A DNA stretch of 34,030 nucleotides from assembly GCA_003427395.1 (NCBI GenBank), contig BFEA01000137.1, positions 873,230 to 907,259 of the forward strand, given 5' to 3'. A program made the position numbers and the translations under genes. Below are positions 9,443 to 19,251 of the stretch, piece after piece; positions within the stretch are counted from its first letter, which is position 1; each line of letters starts with the position of its first letter. The notes under the pieces are model-generated. The model had not been told where the DNA came from. It made no database searches and was given only the letters and a program-made list of their open reading frames with translations. The stretch is from Chara braunii (lineage: Eukaryota; Streptophyta; Charophyceae; Charales; Characeae).

Positions 9443-10540
9443 TACTCTTATACAGAACAGTTTGAGGTACGGGGGCCATTCCCCGCTTCAGCTGAGAATC
9501 AATTCTGCGCCAGTTAACGTGAACGGAAAGCAGTGGGGTTCGGTTGTTCAGTAGGGGAGTAAGGGCATGGGCCCAAGGAAAATGGGCAAATGGACTGAAC
9601 TTCACTGAAGTACTCCTGGAGGGAGATCATCCCACTACCCATGCATTTGGATTCGTGTGACAGGTGCGGGATGGGTGGGAGACAGGTGGGTGGCAGCGTG
9701 AAATAGGGACAATGAAACCGAAAAACCATTTCATGACAAAAGAAATGAAGAGAAAAAAATGCTAAAAACCAAACGAAAGCACTCTTCCCATCATCGTGTC
9801 TGCTCCAGGCGGGGTGTCAGATATCAGGGTATGATTCACTGACCATCATCATCATCATCATGACGGTGTCAGTCAAAAAGACCGCATGCGAGTGAACAAA
9901 CTGACCAAATTCATTGACAATAGTCTGAGGTTTCCTTGAAATGGGCCGCAGTGCATGATCCTACTTCCCTCTGACAGAAATTAACTTTTTTTTTTTTTTT
10001 TTTTTTTTTTTTGGCAAAGGACCGCAAGAGCAACTCCATGCAGCATGTGCCGTAGGTGAGGGGATCGAAACCCCCCAAAAACATCTCACAAACCACAATC
10101 ACTTCGGTATGTCTTCCAAGCATGGGCAATTACCCAAAGGTGAGTAGAAGGTGTGTGAAAATCATCACCACAGAAATCGTTATGATTTTCGCTCACATTG
10201 AGGACCCCAAGAGGAACACCTATTCAAAAAGAAATGAAAGACCACCCAATCGGAGGCCCCAAAAACATGCATACGTCCCCAATGGTATGCGTAAATACAA
10301 ATAAAAACACACCGCCGATATCCTGTCTGATCCACGGTGCTTCTGAGTCACACAACCTCTCCACTGCTCCACATACATTGGTAGTGGGATCTCCCTCCAG
10401 CTGGTTCATTCCATGCATGTTTCCACATCCACGGATGAACAAGACCTCAGACACGGGAAAAAAAAAAAAACAAAAAAAAAACGAGAACTGGTTTTTTATG
10501 AAAATAGAAAAAAAAAGAAGGCAGACAAAAGAAAAAGACT
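9443..10540. other. No recognisable gene
   Basis: Contains an (ATC)n stub (9844-9861), T27 (9986-10012) and an A-rich stretch (10459-10525) just before SINE-T. Open frames of 70-116 codons have no domain. T27 may be the reversed tail of an unrecognised retroposon. Confidence 0.4.
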
Positions 10541-10545
10541 GGGCC

Positions 10546-10557
10546 TAGCTCAGTTGG
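10546..10557 (+). promoter_or_regulatory. Pol III A box of SINE-T copy 1
   Basis: TAGCTCAGTTGG fits the A-box consensus TRGCNNAGNGG apart from the usual extra T, at the tRNA D-arm position. Confidence 0.7.
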
Positions 10558-10589
10558 TTAGGCACGCAAGTGGCATTCAGGAGGTTGTG

Positions 10590-10600
10590 GGTTCGAGCCC
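10590..10600 (+). promoter_or_regulatory. Pol III B box of SINE-T copy 1
   Basis: GGTTCGAGCCC fits the B-box consensus GGTTCGANNCC. It sits inside a pairing T arm (GTGGG / CCCAC). Confidence 0.75.
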
Positions 10601-11104
10601 CACAACCGCCTGCGGCGCACTTAGTGCCAACCAGCAGTGATAGTCCGCTTGATACCTCTGATCGGTAATAGCAGGGTCCTTGGCCAACACGGGTGTGAGT
10701 GTGAGTGTGAGTGGGTTGTGTGTGGTGTGTGGGAGAGTGTTGGCCTTAGACACTGCTGTTATTCGGTTGGGGGTGGGGGACGATGAAAAGGGAGGCGCAG
10801 CTACTGGCAAAATGCTCGGTCTTTGCGTTAGCCGGACCCCCACCGGCGGCCCCACCCCACCCTTGACCACCATGGTTGGGGCGGGGGGCAACATGCATCC
10901 CCTCTGATGGCTGGAGGGAGACAACAAAGCTATGTTTGCAGGGGTCCCCTGTCTAAGCCTTAGGAGTAGTGGTAGGTAGGTAGTGAAGGTGAATTTGAAA
11001 GAATTTGAAAGATGATGAAAGATTTGAGAGAAGAATATAGCGTAGTTAAAAAAAAAAAAGAATTAAAAAAAAAAAAAAAGGACTGGGAAGCCCAGATAGA
11101 TGCT

Positions 11105-11155
11105 AGCGTAGTTAAAAAAAAAAAAAAAATAAAAAAAAAAAAAGAAAAAAAAAAA
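11105..11155 (+). mobile_element. Minimal SINE-T tail insertion with 25 bp target duplication
   Basis: Only AGCGTAGTT and an A-rich tail lie between two 25 bp direct repeats differing at one base (11080-11104 and 11156-11180, GGACTGGG(A/C)AGCCCAGATAG...). The nine non-A bases match the last bases of SINE-T, so this looks like an extremely truncated SINE-T insertion beside the full copy. Local duplication of the SINE-T 3' junction is the alternative. Confidence 0.5.
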
Positions 11156-11522
11156 GGACTGGGCAGCCCAGATAGATGCTCTGCTGGGTGGTCCGGGCTA
11201 TCCTGCAAGGTCCCCGTTGTGTGTGGCGTCAGTTGGCTGACTTCACTTTGTTTTCGTGGTGGAACTGGGTTGATGTTCGTTGTATCTGGCTCGCTGCCCT
11301 CATGCCTTTATACCTTCGCCACCCGGAATATGGGCAGGGATCATGAAGGCTTGGGACCATTGCTGCCCGTCGCTAAAGCCACCATATTTGCGAGCTGATC
11401 GCCTTTTGACACACTGTCAGCCACTGTTTGAAAACCCTTCTGTTCTGATGCCTGATGGCAACCCCTTTCCCTGTTGTGGAACTGCAGCTTTTGGGAATGC
11501 CTGGATGTCCCGTGGGATTGTG

Positions 11523-11875
11523 CCATTTCGTCACAATGGACATCTTTTATTTTTTGAACGAAATTGAAACCGAGTTTTTTGGCCGAAAACTCGTCAAAAT
11601 TTGCTTTTCCTGAAGGTCCAGCGTTTTACAAATGCTGGACCCCCTGGCTGTACATGGACCTCGCTTGAGACCAGGCACCTCCAAGCAGTCCAGGCACCTC
11701 CAAGCAGTCCTGCTTGGAGGTGCCTGGTCTCAAGCGAGGTCCATGTACAGCCAGGGGGTCCAGCGTTTGTAAAACGCTGGACCTTCAGGAAAAGCAAATT
11801 TTGACGAGTTTTCGGCCAAAAAACTCGGTTTCAATTTTGTTCAAAAAATAAAGAATGTCCATTTTGACGAAATGG
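11523..11875. repeat. 353 bp near-perfect palindrome inside LINE A
   Basis: Left (11523-11690) and right (11711-11875) arms are reverse complements with only about five differences over 165 bases. At the apex the left arm has one extra tandem copy (11691-11709) of CCAGGCACCTCCAAGCAGT. Each arm contains its own small hairpin, perfect in the right arm (GGTCCAGCGTTT, 3-base loop, AAACGCTGGACC). The tips read CCATTTCGTCA-AATGGACAT. I see no convincing target duplication (left flank ...GATTGTG, right flank TCGTTTT...). Open frames found on both strands are the same arm read twice and not genes. It is probably a foldback/MITE-type element or a snap-back replication product. Confidence 0.9.
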
Positions 11876-12118
11876 TCGTTTTGGTACCTTGGTTGACATC
11901 TGGGATGTTCAAGCCACAGATTGGAAATCGTTTAAGACCTTACAGCCCAGGCTTGCTGGTTTGTGGCATCAGCAGGCCCATTTGGACATGCCCAGGCAAG
12001 CTGTTTTGCCTGCTTGGCTTGAGGTGCTTAGGGAGGGCTCGAAGCTTGCCGTGGGAACATACCACAAAGTTTAACTTGGAACTGATCATTCTCCAACGTG
12101 TACTACATGGCGAGTTGA

Positions 12119-12122
<4 letters not shown>

Positions 12123-12159
<37 letters not shown>

Positions 12160-12190
12160 ACCTGTGACATCAGATAGGAGTGATGATAAG
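12123..12190 (-). mobile_element. 68 bp retroposed scrap with 17 bp target duplication, in LINE A
   Basis: CATGGCGAGTTGACTCT occurs perfectly at 12106-12122 and 12191-12207. Between them, on the minus strand, lie about 35 bases (CTTATCATCACTCC..., GTGACATC-like in reverse) followed by a poly(A) of more than 30. This is a retroposition signature with almost no body left. Removing insert and one repeat restores LINE A continuity. Confidence 0.85.
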
Positions 12191-12583
12191 CATGGCGAGT
12201 TGACTCTGTGGATGCTGCTGGGGGGGTTTGTGCTTCTACTTCGATAACCGAGGAGGCACCTTTTTCGCTCGGCCCTCCCCTTACACCATCCCGACTTCCT
12301 TTGCCACTTCGGATCCTTCTTCTCATCTTTTGGTTACTGTTTGTGTTCTCGACTACCCTGATTGTCCCAACCATGCTTGTCCTTATTACTTGTCCCTTCC
12401 TGCCTACGACTTAGTACCTGTTGATCCTAAGGTCCGACTGGCAATGGAAGCACCCATGCTGAAGGGACGACTGGGTCCCACTGTATAGATACACCACTAA
12501 GCCGGGTTATCAACTTTCTCGCCCGACGGCGTCTGTTAACATTAATTGGAAGGTGGCTAACCGATGGATGTCTACCGGCTGCT

Positions 12584-13222
12584 GTGCCTCGCTTGGCGCT
12601 GGCTTTTTCTCGTCATTGGAAATTGCTGATGGACTTGTCTGTTGTCAAACAAGCGAGCTATCTGTGGCTATTGGCTCACCAGGTGGTTCCAACCGCTTTG
12701 TGGTGTGCAACAAAAACTTCCAAGGCAACTCCTCTTTGCCAGATTTGCCCGGGTTGTCGCATGATTGAGGATTTACAACACTTATGTCTGTATTGTGACC
12801 TCTGTCGGCCTTTTGGGGCATGGTGGCGGGCGAAGGCGCCGGTTCCACAGCCTACGGAGCGGTGGACTGATGACTTTGTTTTGCTCGGATCGGCGGCCAG
12901 GAGAGGCGCTGTGCTGTCACTCTTGACCCGGGCTGAAGAGGTGTTGCGTGGCGCTATACTTTGGACCTTGTGGACCTTGAGGAACTCTGTGAGTCGCTGG
13001 CATGAGCACCTTACCCCACCCATGGTGAGGGCAGAGGTGAAATACAACATCAAGCAGACAATTCTTGCGGAATGGACCTTCAAAGTCCAAAGCAAGGGAT
13101 TTTCCGCAAAAGCACTTAGTACGTTGTTCTGCCCCTGCTGGCTTCATTTTTCGGGTCTGTTGGTGATTGCTGTTGGGGCGGATGGACGGCCGGACATTTG
13201 TTTCTCCTCTTTCTTTTTGTGA
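12584..13222 (+). pseudogene. LINE A zinc-binding C-terminus (zf-RVT type)
   Basis: This is the longest intact frame of LINE A (about 212 codons). It includes W-rich helical sequence, then CQICPGCRMIEDLQHLCLYC and AWW, matching the C-x2-C ... E-D-x2-H-x4-C pattern of the reverse-transcriptase zinc-binding region at the end of plant LINE ORF2. The tail WTLRNSVSRWHEH resembles the WALRRRR part of LINE D. The frame continues upstream without an authentic start, so it is an internal part of ORF2. Confidence 0.7.
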
Positions 13223-13363
13223 TGTGTTTGTGGTCTGTATATAGCTAGCAAATTTAGTGGCTCAAGTAATATCTGTATTCGCCATGAGTAGTCCGATGCA
13301 TGCCGTTAGCCGGGGTGTCGTATGATATGCCCGGATGTGTTTGGCAACGCTGAGGCCTTTGAG
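13223..13363 (+). other. Probable 3' untranslated part of LINE A
   Basis: Non-coding sequence immediately after the LINE A stop, ending where the SINE-B target duplication begins. No poly(A) that can be assigned to LINE A is visible. Confidence 0.3.
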
Positions 13364-13376
13364 GAGAATGCTGTTT

Positions 13377-13540
13377 CCTTTTTTTTTTTTTTTTCCTTTT
13401 AACGAACAACCCGATCAGGTGCTAGGTGTGCTGATAAGAGCAGGCACGTCTAGCACCGCCGGGGAGGCTCCATCTATTGGTGGGGAGCAGCACCTGCTGG
13501 AAACCGGGTCCAGCGTCCCTTTGATACATCGTACATCACA
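13377..13540 (-). mobile_element. Poly(A) retroposon, SINE-B family, copy 2, with target duplication
   Basis: On the minus strand it carries GGGACGCTGGACCCGGTTTC, CAGCAGGTGCTGCTCCCC, ACCAATAGATGGAGCCTCCC, GCACACCTAGCACC and GGGTTGTTCG, then an A-rich tail (T 13379-13394). GAGAATGCTGTTT (13364-13376) and GAGAATGCTATTT (13541-13553) are its probable target duplication. Confidence 0.75.
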
Positions 13541-13553
13541 GAGAATGCTATTT

Positions 13554-14291
13554 GTTTTTCTCAGAGCTGCGGCCTATTCTAACTCAGCTTGGGGCTCCCA
13601 AATCCCTAGGGCTGCTAATGTCACCCATCCCTTCTTAGGAGCATCCCTTATCTAATAGCCCAGCCCTGTCACAGCAGCCCCCTTTTAAACCCTTTTAGAA
13701 TTCTTTATCCTGTCCGCCCACTTCCATTACACCTTCTCTATCCTTGGGCCCGTCAGATCAGGGACTGTAGAAGGGGTCTGACCTGAGTCAATCCCATATT
13801 TTCGTTACTATGCAGTTAACTAAGGCTGACAGCCCAGCACCTACGATACTCCACTGCTTAAACCCTTTTAGGCCCTTTTAAACCCTTGTACCCAGTCACT
13901 TCCTGACATATCAGAAGCTATACTAGGAGGACTGGCATGAGGCTTTTCATTACACCGTAGTTAACTAAGGATGAAGTGATTCAGAGAGGTTAATGCCTCT
14001 ACACCTGCACAAGTTGGGTATTCGTGGTTCATGTGAAGATCTGAAGCTGTCAATTCCATGTGTTTCTCCAGGCCCCTGTTCGGTGCTCTTCCCTTTCCTT
14101 GTACCGGGAAGCACGAACATTGCCTTGATTGATGTCGACGTCGTCTCGCTCCCTCTAAGTTCAACCTGCTGTTTGTTTCTTAGCTGTCGATCACCAAGCT
14201 GTTAAATCTGGATGGTCCGAATGATCAGCGGCCGGGCGAAGAACAGGGTGGTGCAGGGCAGGGTGGTAGCGGAGGGGGAGAGAGAGGCGGG
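13554..14291. other. No recognisable gene
   Basis: Contains scattered copies of CCTTTTAAACCCTTTTA (13680-13700 and 13860-13890) and two related blocks with (C/T)AGTTAACTAAGG (about 13815 and 13960), so probably decayed repeat sequence. The stretch just before the gap is G-rich. No coding signal. Confidence 0.4.
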
Positions 14292-14636
14292 NNNNNNNNN
14301 NNNNNNNNNNNNNNNNNNNNNNNNNNNNNNNNNNNNNNNNNNNNNNNNNNNNNNNNNNNNNNNNNNNNNNNNNNNNNNNNNNNNNNNNNNNNNNNNNNNN
14401 NNNNNNNNNNNNNNNNNNNNNNNNNNNNNNNNNNNNNNNNNNNNNNNNNNNNNNNNNNNNNNNNNNNNNNNNNNNNNNNNNNNNNNNNNNNNNNNNNNNN
14501 NNNNNNNNNNNNNNNNNNNNNNNNNNNNNNNNNNNNNNNNNNNNNNNNNNNNNNNNNNNNNNNNNNNNNNNNNNNNNNNNNNNNNNNNNNNNNNNNNNNN
14601 NNNNNNNNNNNNNNNNNNNNNNNNNNNNNNNNNNNN
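14292..14636. other. Assembly gap (345 N)
   Basis: Run of N. The gap cuts the 3' end of LINE B, so its stop codon, 3' untranslated part and tail cannot be seen. The flanks are G-rich (GGAGAGAGAGGCGGG left, GGGGCGGTGTTGGG right), which may be why it was not closed. Confidence 1.
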
Positions 14637-15624
14637 GGGGCGGTGTTGGGAAGGATTCGGGCGGTCTGTATGTCCATAGGTGGTCCTGTGCTGCCCAGTT
14701 CTTCCATGTCAGCCTTCCATCACTGCGCACTTCAGCTATTTTGTGGTTCGGATCTATCCACTTTTCTGTGAAGGTCGCGATCAGCTTTTGCTTACTGTCT
14801 TGGTCGGGGGCTACACTCACTTTTTGAATTAAGTCTTTACTAGCTTTCAGCACATTTGCCTTTATCACCTGTATCAGCTCTGCTTTGGCCTGGTGAAAAC
14901 CAAAGACCTCTTCTTGGCGTTCCACTGAGCACCTCATCCTCCAGGTGACCATAAGAATGGCTAGTCTCATGTGCTCGAACAAATTCCGTTGGAAGGGTGT
15001 CCATGAGGAGGGAAAGCTTCTTTTTTTCCCCAGCAGGATAAGTGCGACATTCCATTGAAAGGGTGAGTTTGTGAGCTCGTTCCACATGGCATCCCGCCAT
15101 TGCCAAACCTGCATTGCCATGGGGCACGCCAGCAAGCAATGTTCCAAGTCAGCTCGTCTGCGCGGCGCACCGTCACCACAACGGGAACAGATTGGAGATA
15201 AAATTCCTATTTGTTCTAAGTTAGTGCGTGAGGTATCCAGTGTCGGCAGACAGCGATGTAAAATCTGCCACTGCAGCGCCCTGTGTGAAGTTGGCATTAT
15301 ATGAGCGTATGTGGTCCAGGGGATGTGGTGTAGCTCCCCTTGTTGTAACGGTGAATCTCTTGTCCACCGAGTTTGGATTACGGAAGTGGAGGCCTGTGGT
15401 TTGTGGATGCGTTTGTACCCCTCGCGTACCGAGTATTGCCATATTGGTGTGGGTTTCCGGCCTTTCCAGACCCATTCATCCGGGTCGAACTCCAGTGCTT
15501 CCACTGGGGTAGACATTTCATATGCAAAATAGCCTGTGTCATCGTTTCCCACCACCCTTACCCTGGTCAGATCTCCTATTGGGAGACACCTATCCAGTTC
15601 GGGTCCCTTTTCAGGGAGGTCCAA
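14637..15624 (-). pseudogene. LINE B ORF2 C-terminus with zinc-binding motif
   Basis: The frame carries EFDPDEWVWKG, SHRALQWQILHRCLPTL, then ICSRCGDGAPRRRADLEHCL and LACPMAMQVWQW, a C-x2-C ... D-L-E-H-x4-C arrangement typical of the RT zinc-binding region. About 150 further residues (helical, Lys-rich) follow and run into the assembly gap. The listed frame beyond the gap (14191-14291) is not evidently the same protein. Against the preceding segment it is in another frame, with the shift at about 15.6 kb. Confidence 0.75.
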
Positions 15625-16607
15625 CGTGCCCCTGGAACTTCTGGTTCATATGCCTGCAGGTTTGCATGTTGCCCTGTGCACTGAGCCACCCTGAAGATGG
15701 TCATGGGGATAGGGTTGTGAGTGATTTGTGTTACCCAGTCCAGGCTGCCTATCGTGGGACCTTCTTGTAGGACAGCGACCCATGAAGGCGGGACTGTCGT
15801 GTGGATGAGGTCCAACTTATCTTGTCTTTTCCTGACGTATTTCAGGTTCGGCTGTAGCTGCTGCATAGTCTTCCATACACCTCTTTGGTTGTCCCATAGG
15901 TCTCCCACACAGAAGAGGCCGTTTCTCACCCATGCGAGCCAGGTGGAGTTGGTGGCCATGGACAGCGGCGAGCCTGTTGCGTCACATATATCAGGGTTGC
16001 CAAACAGTGGCTGTCGCCATATCTCATGCCACCTCAGGGGAGGTGACTTCTTATCCGGGCGAATTTCCCTCCATAATTGCAATATCGCAGTTCATAATGG
16101 GTCGTTTTGAAGGTCCCTTCGCACGGTGTTGCGAGTTGTTCCATCATTTTTGTGGTGTGGGGGCCCAGGCACTGACCAGTCCTTATTTGTCAACCATCGG
16201 AGGGGGTGAACCGGGGCCTCTGGGTGGGAGGGAGGGGCCAGGTTCGCTAGCTACACATATGCAAGTGGCAGCCACGGTACGTCGTTTGCCATCAATAGGC
16301 GAATGATGACTTTGAAGATTAGAGCCCTGATCTCATCTCCCGGGTCCAAGATGCCTAACCCACCCAGTCTCTTTGGTTGGGCAACGTACTTCCAAGCCAC
16401 TCGCTTTAGGCATTTCGTCAGGTTGTGGTCGTTTCTCCAAAGGTACGCTGACAGCGCTGCCCTGAGTTGCCCAAGGTGTTTTTTGGGGATTTCCCAAAAG
16501 GCCGTTTTGTACCAGATGGCAGATAGAACAACATTATTTATTGCCAGCGCCCTTCCCACCAGCGATGTGTGGAGGCCATCCCACTTTGCCAGTTTTTGCA
16601 AAGCCAA
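15576..16607 (-). pseudogene. LINE B ORF2 post-RT region
   Basis: Two segments in one frame separated by a stop near 16249. The first has GRALAINNVVLSAIWYKT, LSAYLWRND, VAWKYVAQPKRLGGLGILD, the RT-thumb-like region of L1-type LINEs. The second has WRQPLFGNPDIC, WLAWVRNGLFCVGDLWD and then RKRQDKLDLIHTTVPPSW. The same landmarks in the same order occur in LINE D (AFLWRGE, GGLGIID, PLFGN, GDIWD), which confirms the assignment. Confidence 0.75.
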
Positions 16608-17884
16608 CTTGACGAGTGTCTGGCCAAGATCTGCCGGGGGCCCATAGCTGTCAGGCGGATCCCAAGAATTATAATAGCTTCTTCCCTAGGGCGCCAGTTA
16701 TCCGGAGGGTGTTGTGGTGGCGGGGTATCCTGCGTGGCGAGCCACCATCCCTCCGTCTTAGTCCCCCAATTAACCTTCATATCCGTTGCAACTTCGAAGT
16801 TATGGATGATGTCTGTTCATGCTTGGATTGATGCAGCGGAGGCCCTGATGAGGATTGTAAGGTCGTCTGCAAAGAGGAACGTCACTGACACCATGTGGGG
16901 GGGTAGTTCCGGGATGTCAATGCGTTCTATGGCCGGGTTATTTCTGATCATTGCAGCCAGTGTCGCCATGACCAATACAAAGAGGAGGGGGGTCACGGGG
17001 TCCGCCTGCCTAACTGATCTCTGCAGTGGGAATGGTGGGGAGAGGTGTCAATTGACCATGATATTTGTGGCTGCTGATCTGTGCATGATGGATACCCACG
17101 CTCTGAAGCAGTCCCCAAAGTTCATTTTGAGGAGGCAACAGTCTAGGAAGTCCCAATCCACGTGGTCATACGCTTTTTCGAAGTCTATGAACAAGACTGC
17201 GGCTTCCTTACGGTGCTGCCTCGCGTACTTAATGGTCTCATTAACTAAGAGAATATTATCTTGTATGTTTCTTTGTGTCATGAACCCAGTCTGATCCTGG
17301 AATATGAGATGGTTCATGAACGGGAGTACTCGATTGGTGAGGGCTTTGGAGACCATCTTATATGGGAGGGGAAGGAGCGTAATCGGCCGGTAGTTACGGA
17401 TATCTTCCTTATCTCCTTTTTTGTACAAGAGCGTGGTCACTCCTTGACTAATCAGACCCCTGAAACTTTCTTCCTTTTGGACTGCATTTACGTAAATCTT
17501 CATGCTGTCTTGAAAGATGTTCTAATATTGGAGCCAAAACTCTTTGGGAAAAGAGTCTAATCCTGGGGTCTTTTCGTCATCCATCCCTTTCAGCGCCTCT
17601 AACAGTTCGTTTATAGTTAATGGCTCTTCTAGGTGCTGTCTTTGTTGTGATGACAGCTTTGCTGAGAGGTGTTGGAGCATCATGTGTCTTGTTTCAGCCA
17701 CATGTTGTAGATCCCATCGATGCACCTCCGAGGCGTACAGCTTCTGATAAAACTGTGCGGCATAGTCCACCACAGTGTATGCATTCTTTGCTTTTGGTAG
17801 AGAATGGTCGAAGGGGTGGCAAAGCGATGCTATTGTCGCCTGCCTTGCTCTCTCTTTAGCCTTCCGGAAGAATGTTTTTGCCAT
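16538..17884 (-). pseudogene. LINE B ORF2 reverse transcriptase domain
   Basis: One frame with two internal stops (about 17520 TAG, 17046 TGA). In order: DDEKTPGLDSFPKEFW (fingers), YKKGDKEDIRNYRPITLL, AVLFIDFEKAYDHVDWDFL (first catalytic Asp in FIDFEKAYD), RQADPVTPLLFVL (family RQGDP, here Gly to Ala) and VTFLFADDLTIL (the FADD catalytic pair, about 16.86-16.89 kb). The TGA replaces the Gly expected in VNG before HLSPPF. The catalytic residues themselves survive; the stops and the GDP change do not favour activity. Confidence 0.85.
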
Positions 17885-17989
17885 TGTCCCGTCCGTGTCT
17901 TGTTTCCTTATTCGTGCGTGAATGCGCCATGCTTCTGCTTGGGCGTCCAGGTAGGATTGTAGATGGTCCCTTGCCTCTTGCAGCCTCTG

Positions 17990-19206
17990 CTAGGCTGTGT
18001 CATCCAGGGGGGCTGATTGTAGTTCCTTGTCCCAATTTTCTAGTTCATTCAGAAGATTGTCTAATACCGCCTTGCGTTCGCGTGCATGGGAGATAAAGAA
18101 TTTTTTAATTTTGTCTCTCAATTGTGCTACACCTTCGTTGAACCAGTGTACTTTTGATGCGGCCCTTTCATGCGTAGACATCCAACTATTCCAGAATTCT
18201 TGAACCAGGGTTTTGAGAGCTGGGAGTTTGAGCAGCGTTGTATTAAATTTGTAGAAGCTCGGCCCTTTCTGTATCTGGGTTTGAAAAGACAGACCCATCA
18301 CTATTCCCCTATGGTCAAAAGATTTGCAAGCACTAAATGCCATGACGTCAGCCACTTTCAAGGCCCCTCTCAGTTCGTCAGCGATGAGAAAGAAGTCAAT
18401 TCTAGAGTTTGATCTTTCGGTTGTGCCTTTGGATTTAACGCAGGTGTATGCACGTTTAGATGGGTGTAAGATTCTATAGGCGTCCTTTAGCTGTAAGGTT
18501 GCCATGAACTGTGCCAGCATGTCCACATCTGGGGTCCACCGTTCACGAGCTTGTTCCTGGTTTTGGCCCGCAGATGAGGACCTCCTATCCATCAGTGGGT
18601 CAGGGGTTATGTTAAAGTCACCTGCTACAATAAGGGGCAAACCTGAGGGCAGTTCTTGTTGCAGCCTGTTGAGAAACTGCACTCTGCCTAGTGGGTCATT
18701 TGGGCCGTAAACGCTGACAATGCCTATTTCTTCATCCCCCAATTTTGCCCTCAGTAACACCCAATGTCCCTCTTGCCGATCACATTCGTAGTGTATAGGA
18801 ATCAGTCTAGACGAGGGAGGGAGCCTGTGACTGTGGATGCTCCGGATATGGCTGGTGCTGAGAAGGACGTGTACGGCCACACCCATTTTCCTTTAGCTGT
18901 GTGTCCTGGTGAGTGTGTTAAGTGAGTCTCTTGCACACATATTGCATCTGGCCATGTTCTGGTCCCTGTCTTCAACATTGTCCAAATCGCATTTTTTTTT
19001 TCCACTGTTGCTTGTGCCAACCCGTTCACGTTTATTGCTCTAATGTCCAGGTCCACATTGGCTATCTTCCGTGCCCAGTCCGGAGGCCTTCTAACCGGAG
19101 GTGGTACACAAGGTTGTGGGGGAGGTGGGCAAGGGGGAGGTGGGCAAGGGGGCGGTGGAGGAGGAGGGTTATATAAAACAATGTTCATGTTCATATTCAT
19201 GTTCAT
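17990..19206 (-). pseudogene. LINE B ORF2 N-terminus: APE-type endonuclease
   Basis: It starts with an ATGAAC/T repeat (MNMNMNMN) and a Pro/Cys-rich stretch, then INVNGL and AICVQETHL (catalytic Glu). After a frameshift near 18.85 kb it continues with GIVSVYGPND, IVAGDFNITPDP (Asp and Asn of GDFN), NSRIDFFLIADEL and SFDHRGIVM (terminal Asp-His). These are the landmark residues of the apurinic-like endonuclease that nicks target DNA in L1-type elements. The frame ends at TAG (about 17988), which separates it from the RT part in the same frame. Confidence 0.8.
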
Positions 19207-19251
19207 ATCTGTGTTTTGTTCAGCTCACAGGTTTCTCATCTGCGTCCCCTT

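Larger units (their letters stand above)
10541..11060 (+). mobile_element. tRNA-derived SINE (SINE-T), copy 1, direct orientation
   Basis: A tRNA-like head (10541-10612) with A box TAGCTCAGTTGG and B box GGTTCGAGCCC, 32 bases apart, is followed by a body with (GTGAGT)n and TGTGTGTGG, a second module from GGGAGGCGCAGCTACTGGC (10790), a GAAAGAATTTGAAAGAT-rich end, AGAATATAGCGTAGTT and poly(A). A possible target duplication is AAAAAGACTGGG before and AAAAAGGACTGGG after. The same parts make up 32033-32493, and the 3' end recurs at 2568. Such elements depend on a LINE for mobility. A true tRNA gene is unlikely because the acceptor stem does not pair. Confidence 0.85.
11187..13222 (+). pseudogene. 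LINE A: 3' part of ORF2 (post-RT region and zinc-binding tail), broken
   Basis: The plus-strand frames carry features that follow the RT domain in LINE B and LINE D: LRHPEYGQGSWKLG near 11.3 kb, QPLFENPSVLMPDGNPF near 11.43 kb, NAWMSRGI just before the palindrome, VDIWDVQATDWKSF just after it (about 11.89 kb), and a zinc-binding tail at 12.58-12.9 kb. Compare PLFGN...GI..VGDIWD in LINE D. Several frame changes and stops, the 353 bp palindrome and a 68 bp insertion show it is dead. The endonuclease and RT catalytic core are absent, so this is a 5'-truncated copy. It is a different subfamily from LINE B and LINE D. Confidence 0.75.

Noticed and set aside
9844-9861. CRISPR-like or other spaced array
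   Set aside because: A short ATC microsatellite; no spaced repeats, and the genome is eukaryotic.
10541-10612. tRNA gene
   Set aside because: A and B boxes are good, but the acceptor stem does not pair and the sequence continues into a SINE body with poly(A) and a second copy at 32 kb.
11594-11804. Two identical 67-codon proteins on opposite strands
   Set aside because: They are the two arms of the palindrome read in both directions.
13490-13525. Hammerhead ribozyme core (GGAAACC...GTC)
   Set aside because: GAAA and GTC are present, but there is no CTGATGA segment and no stem II.
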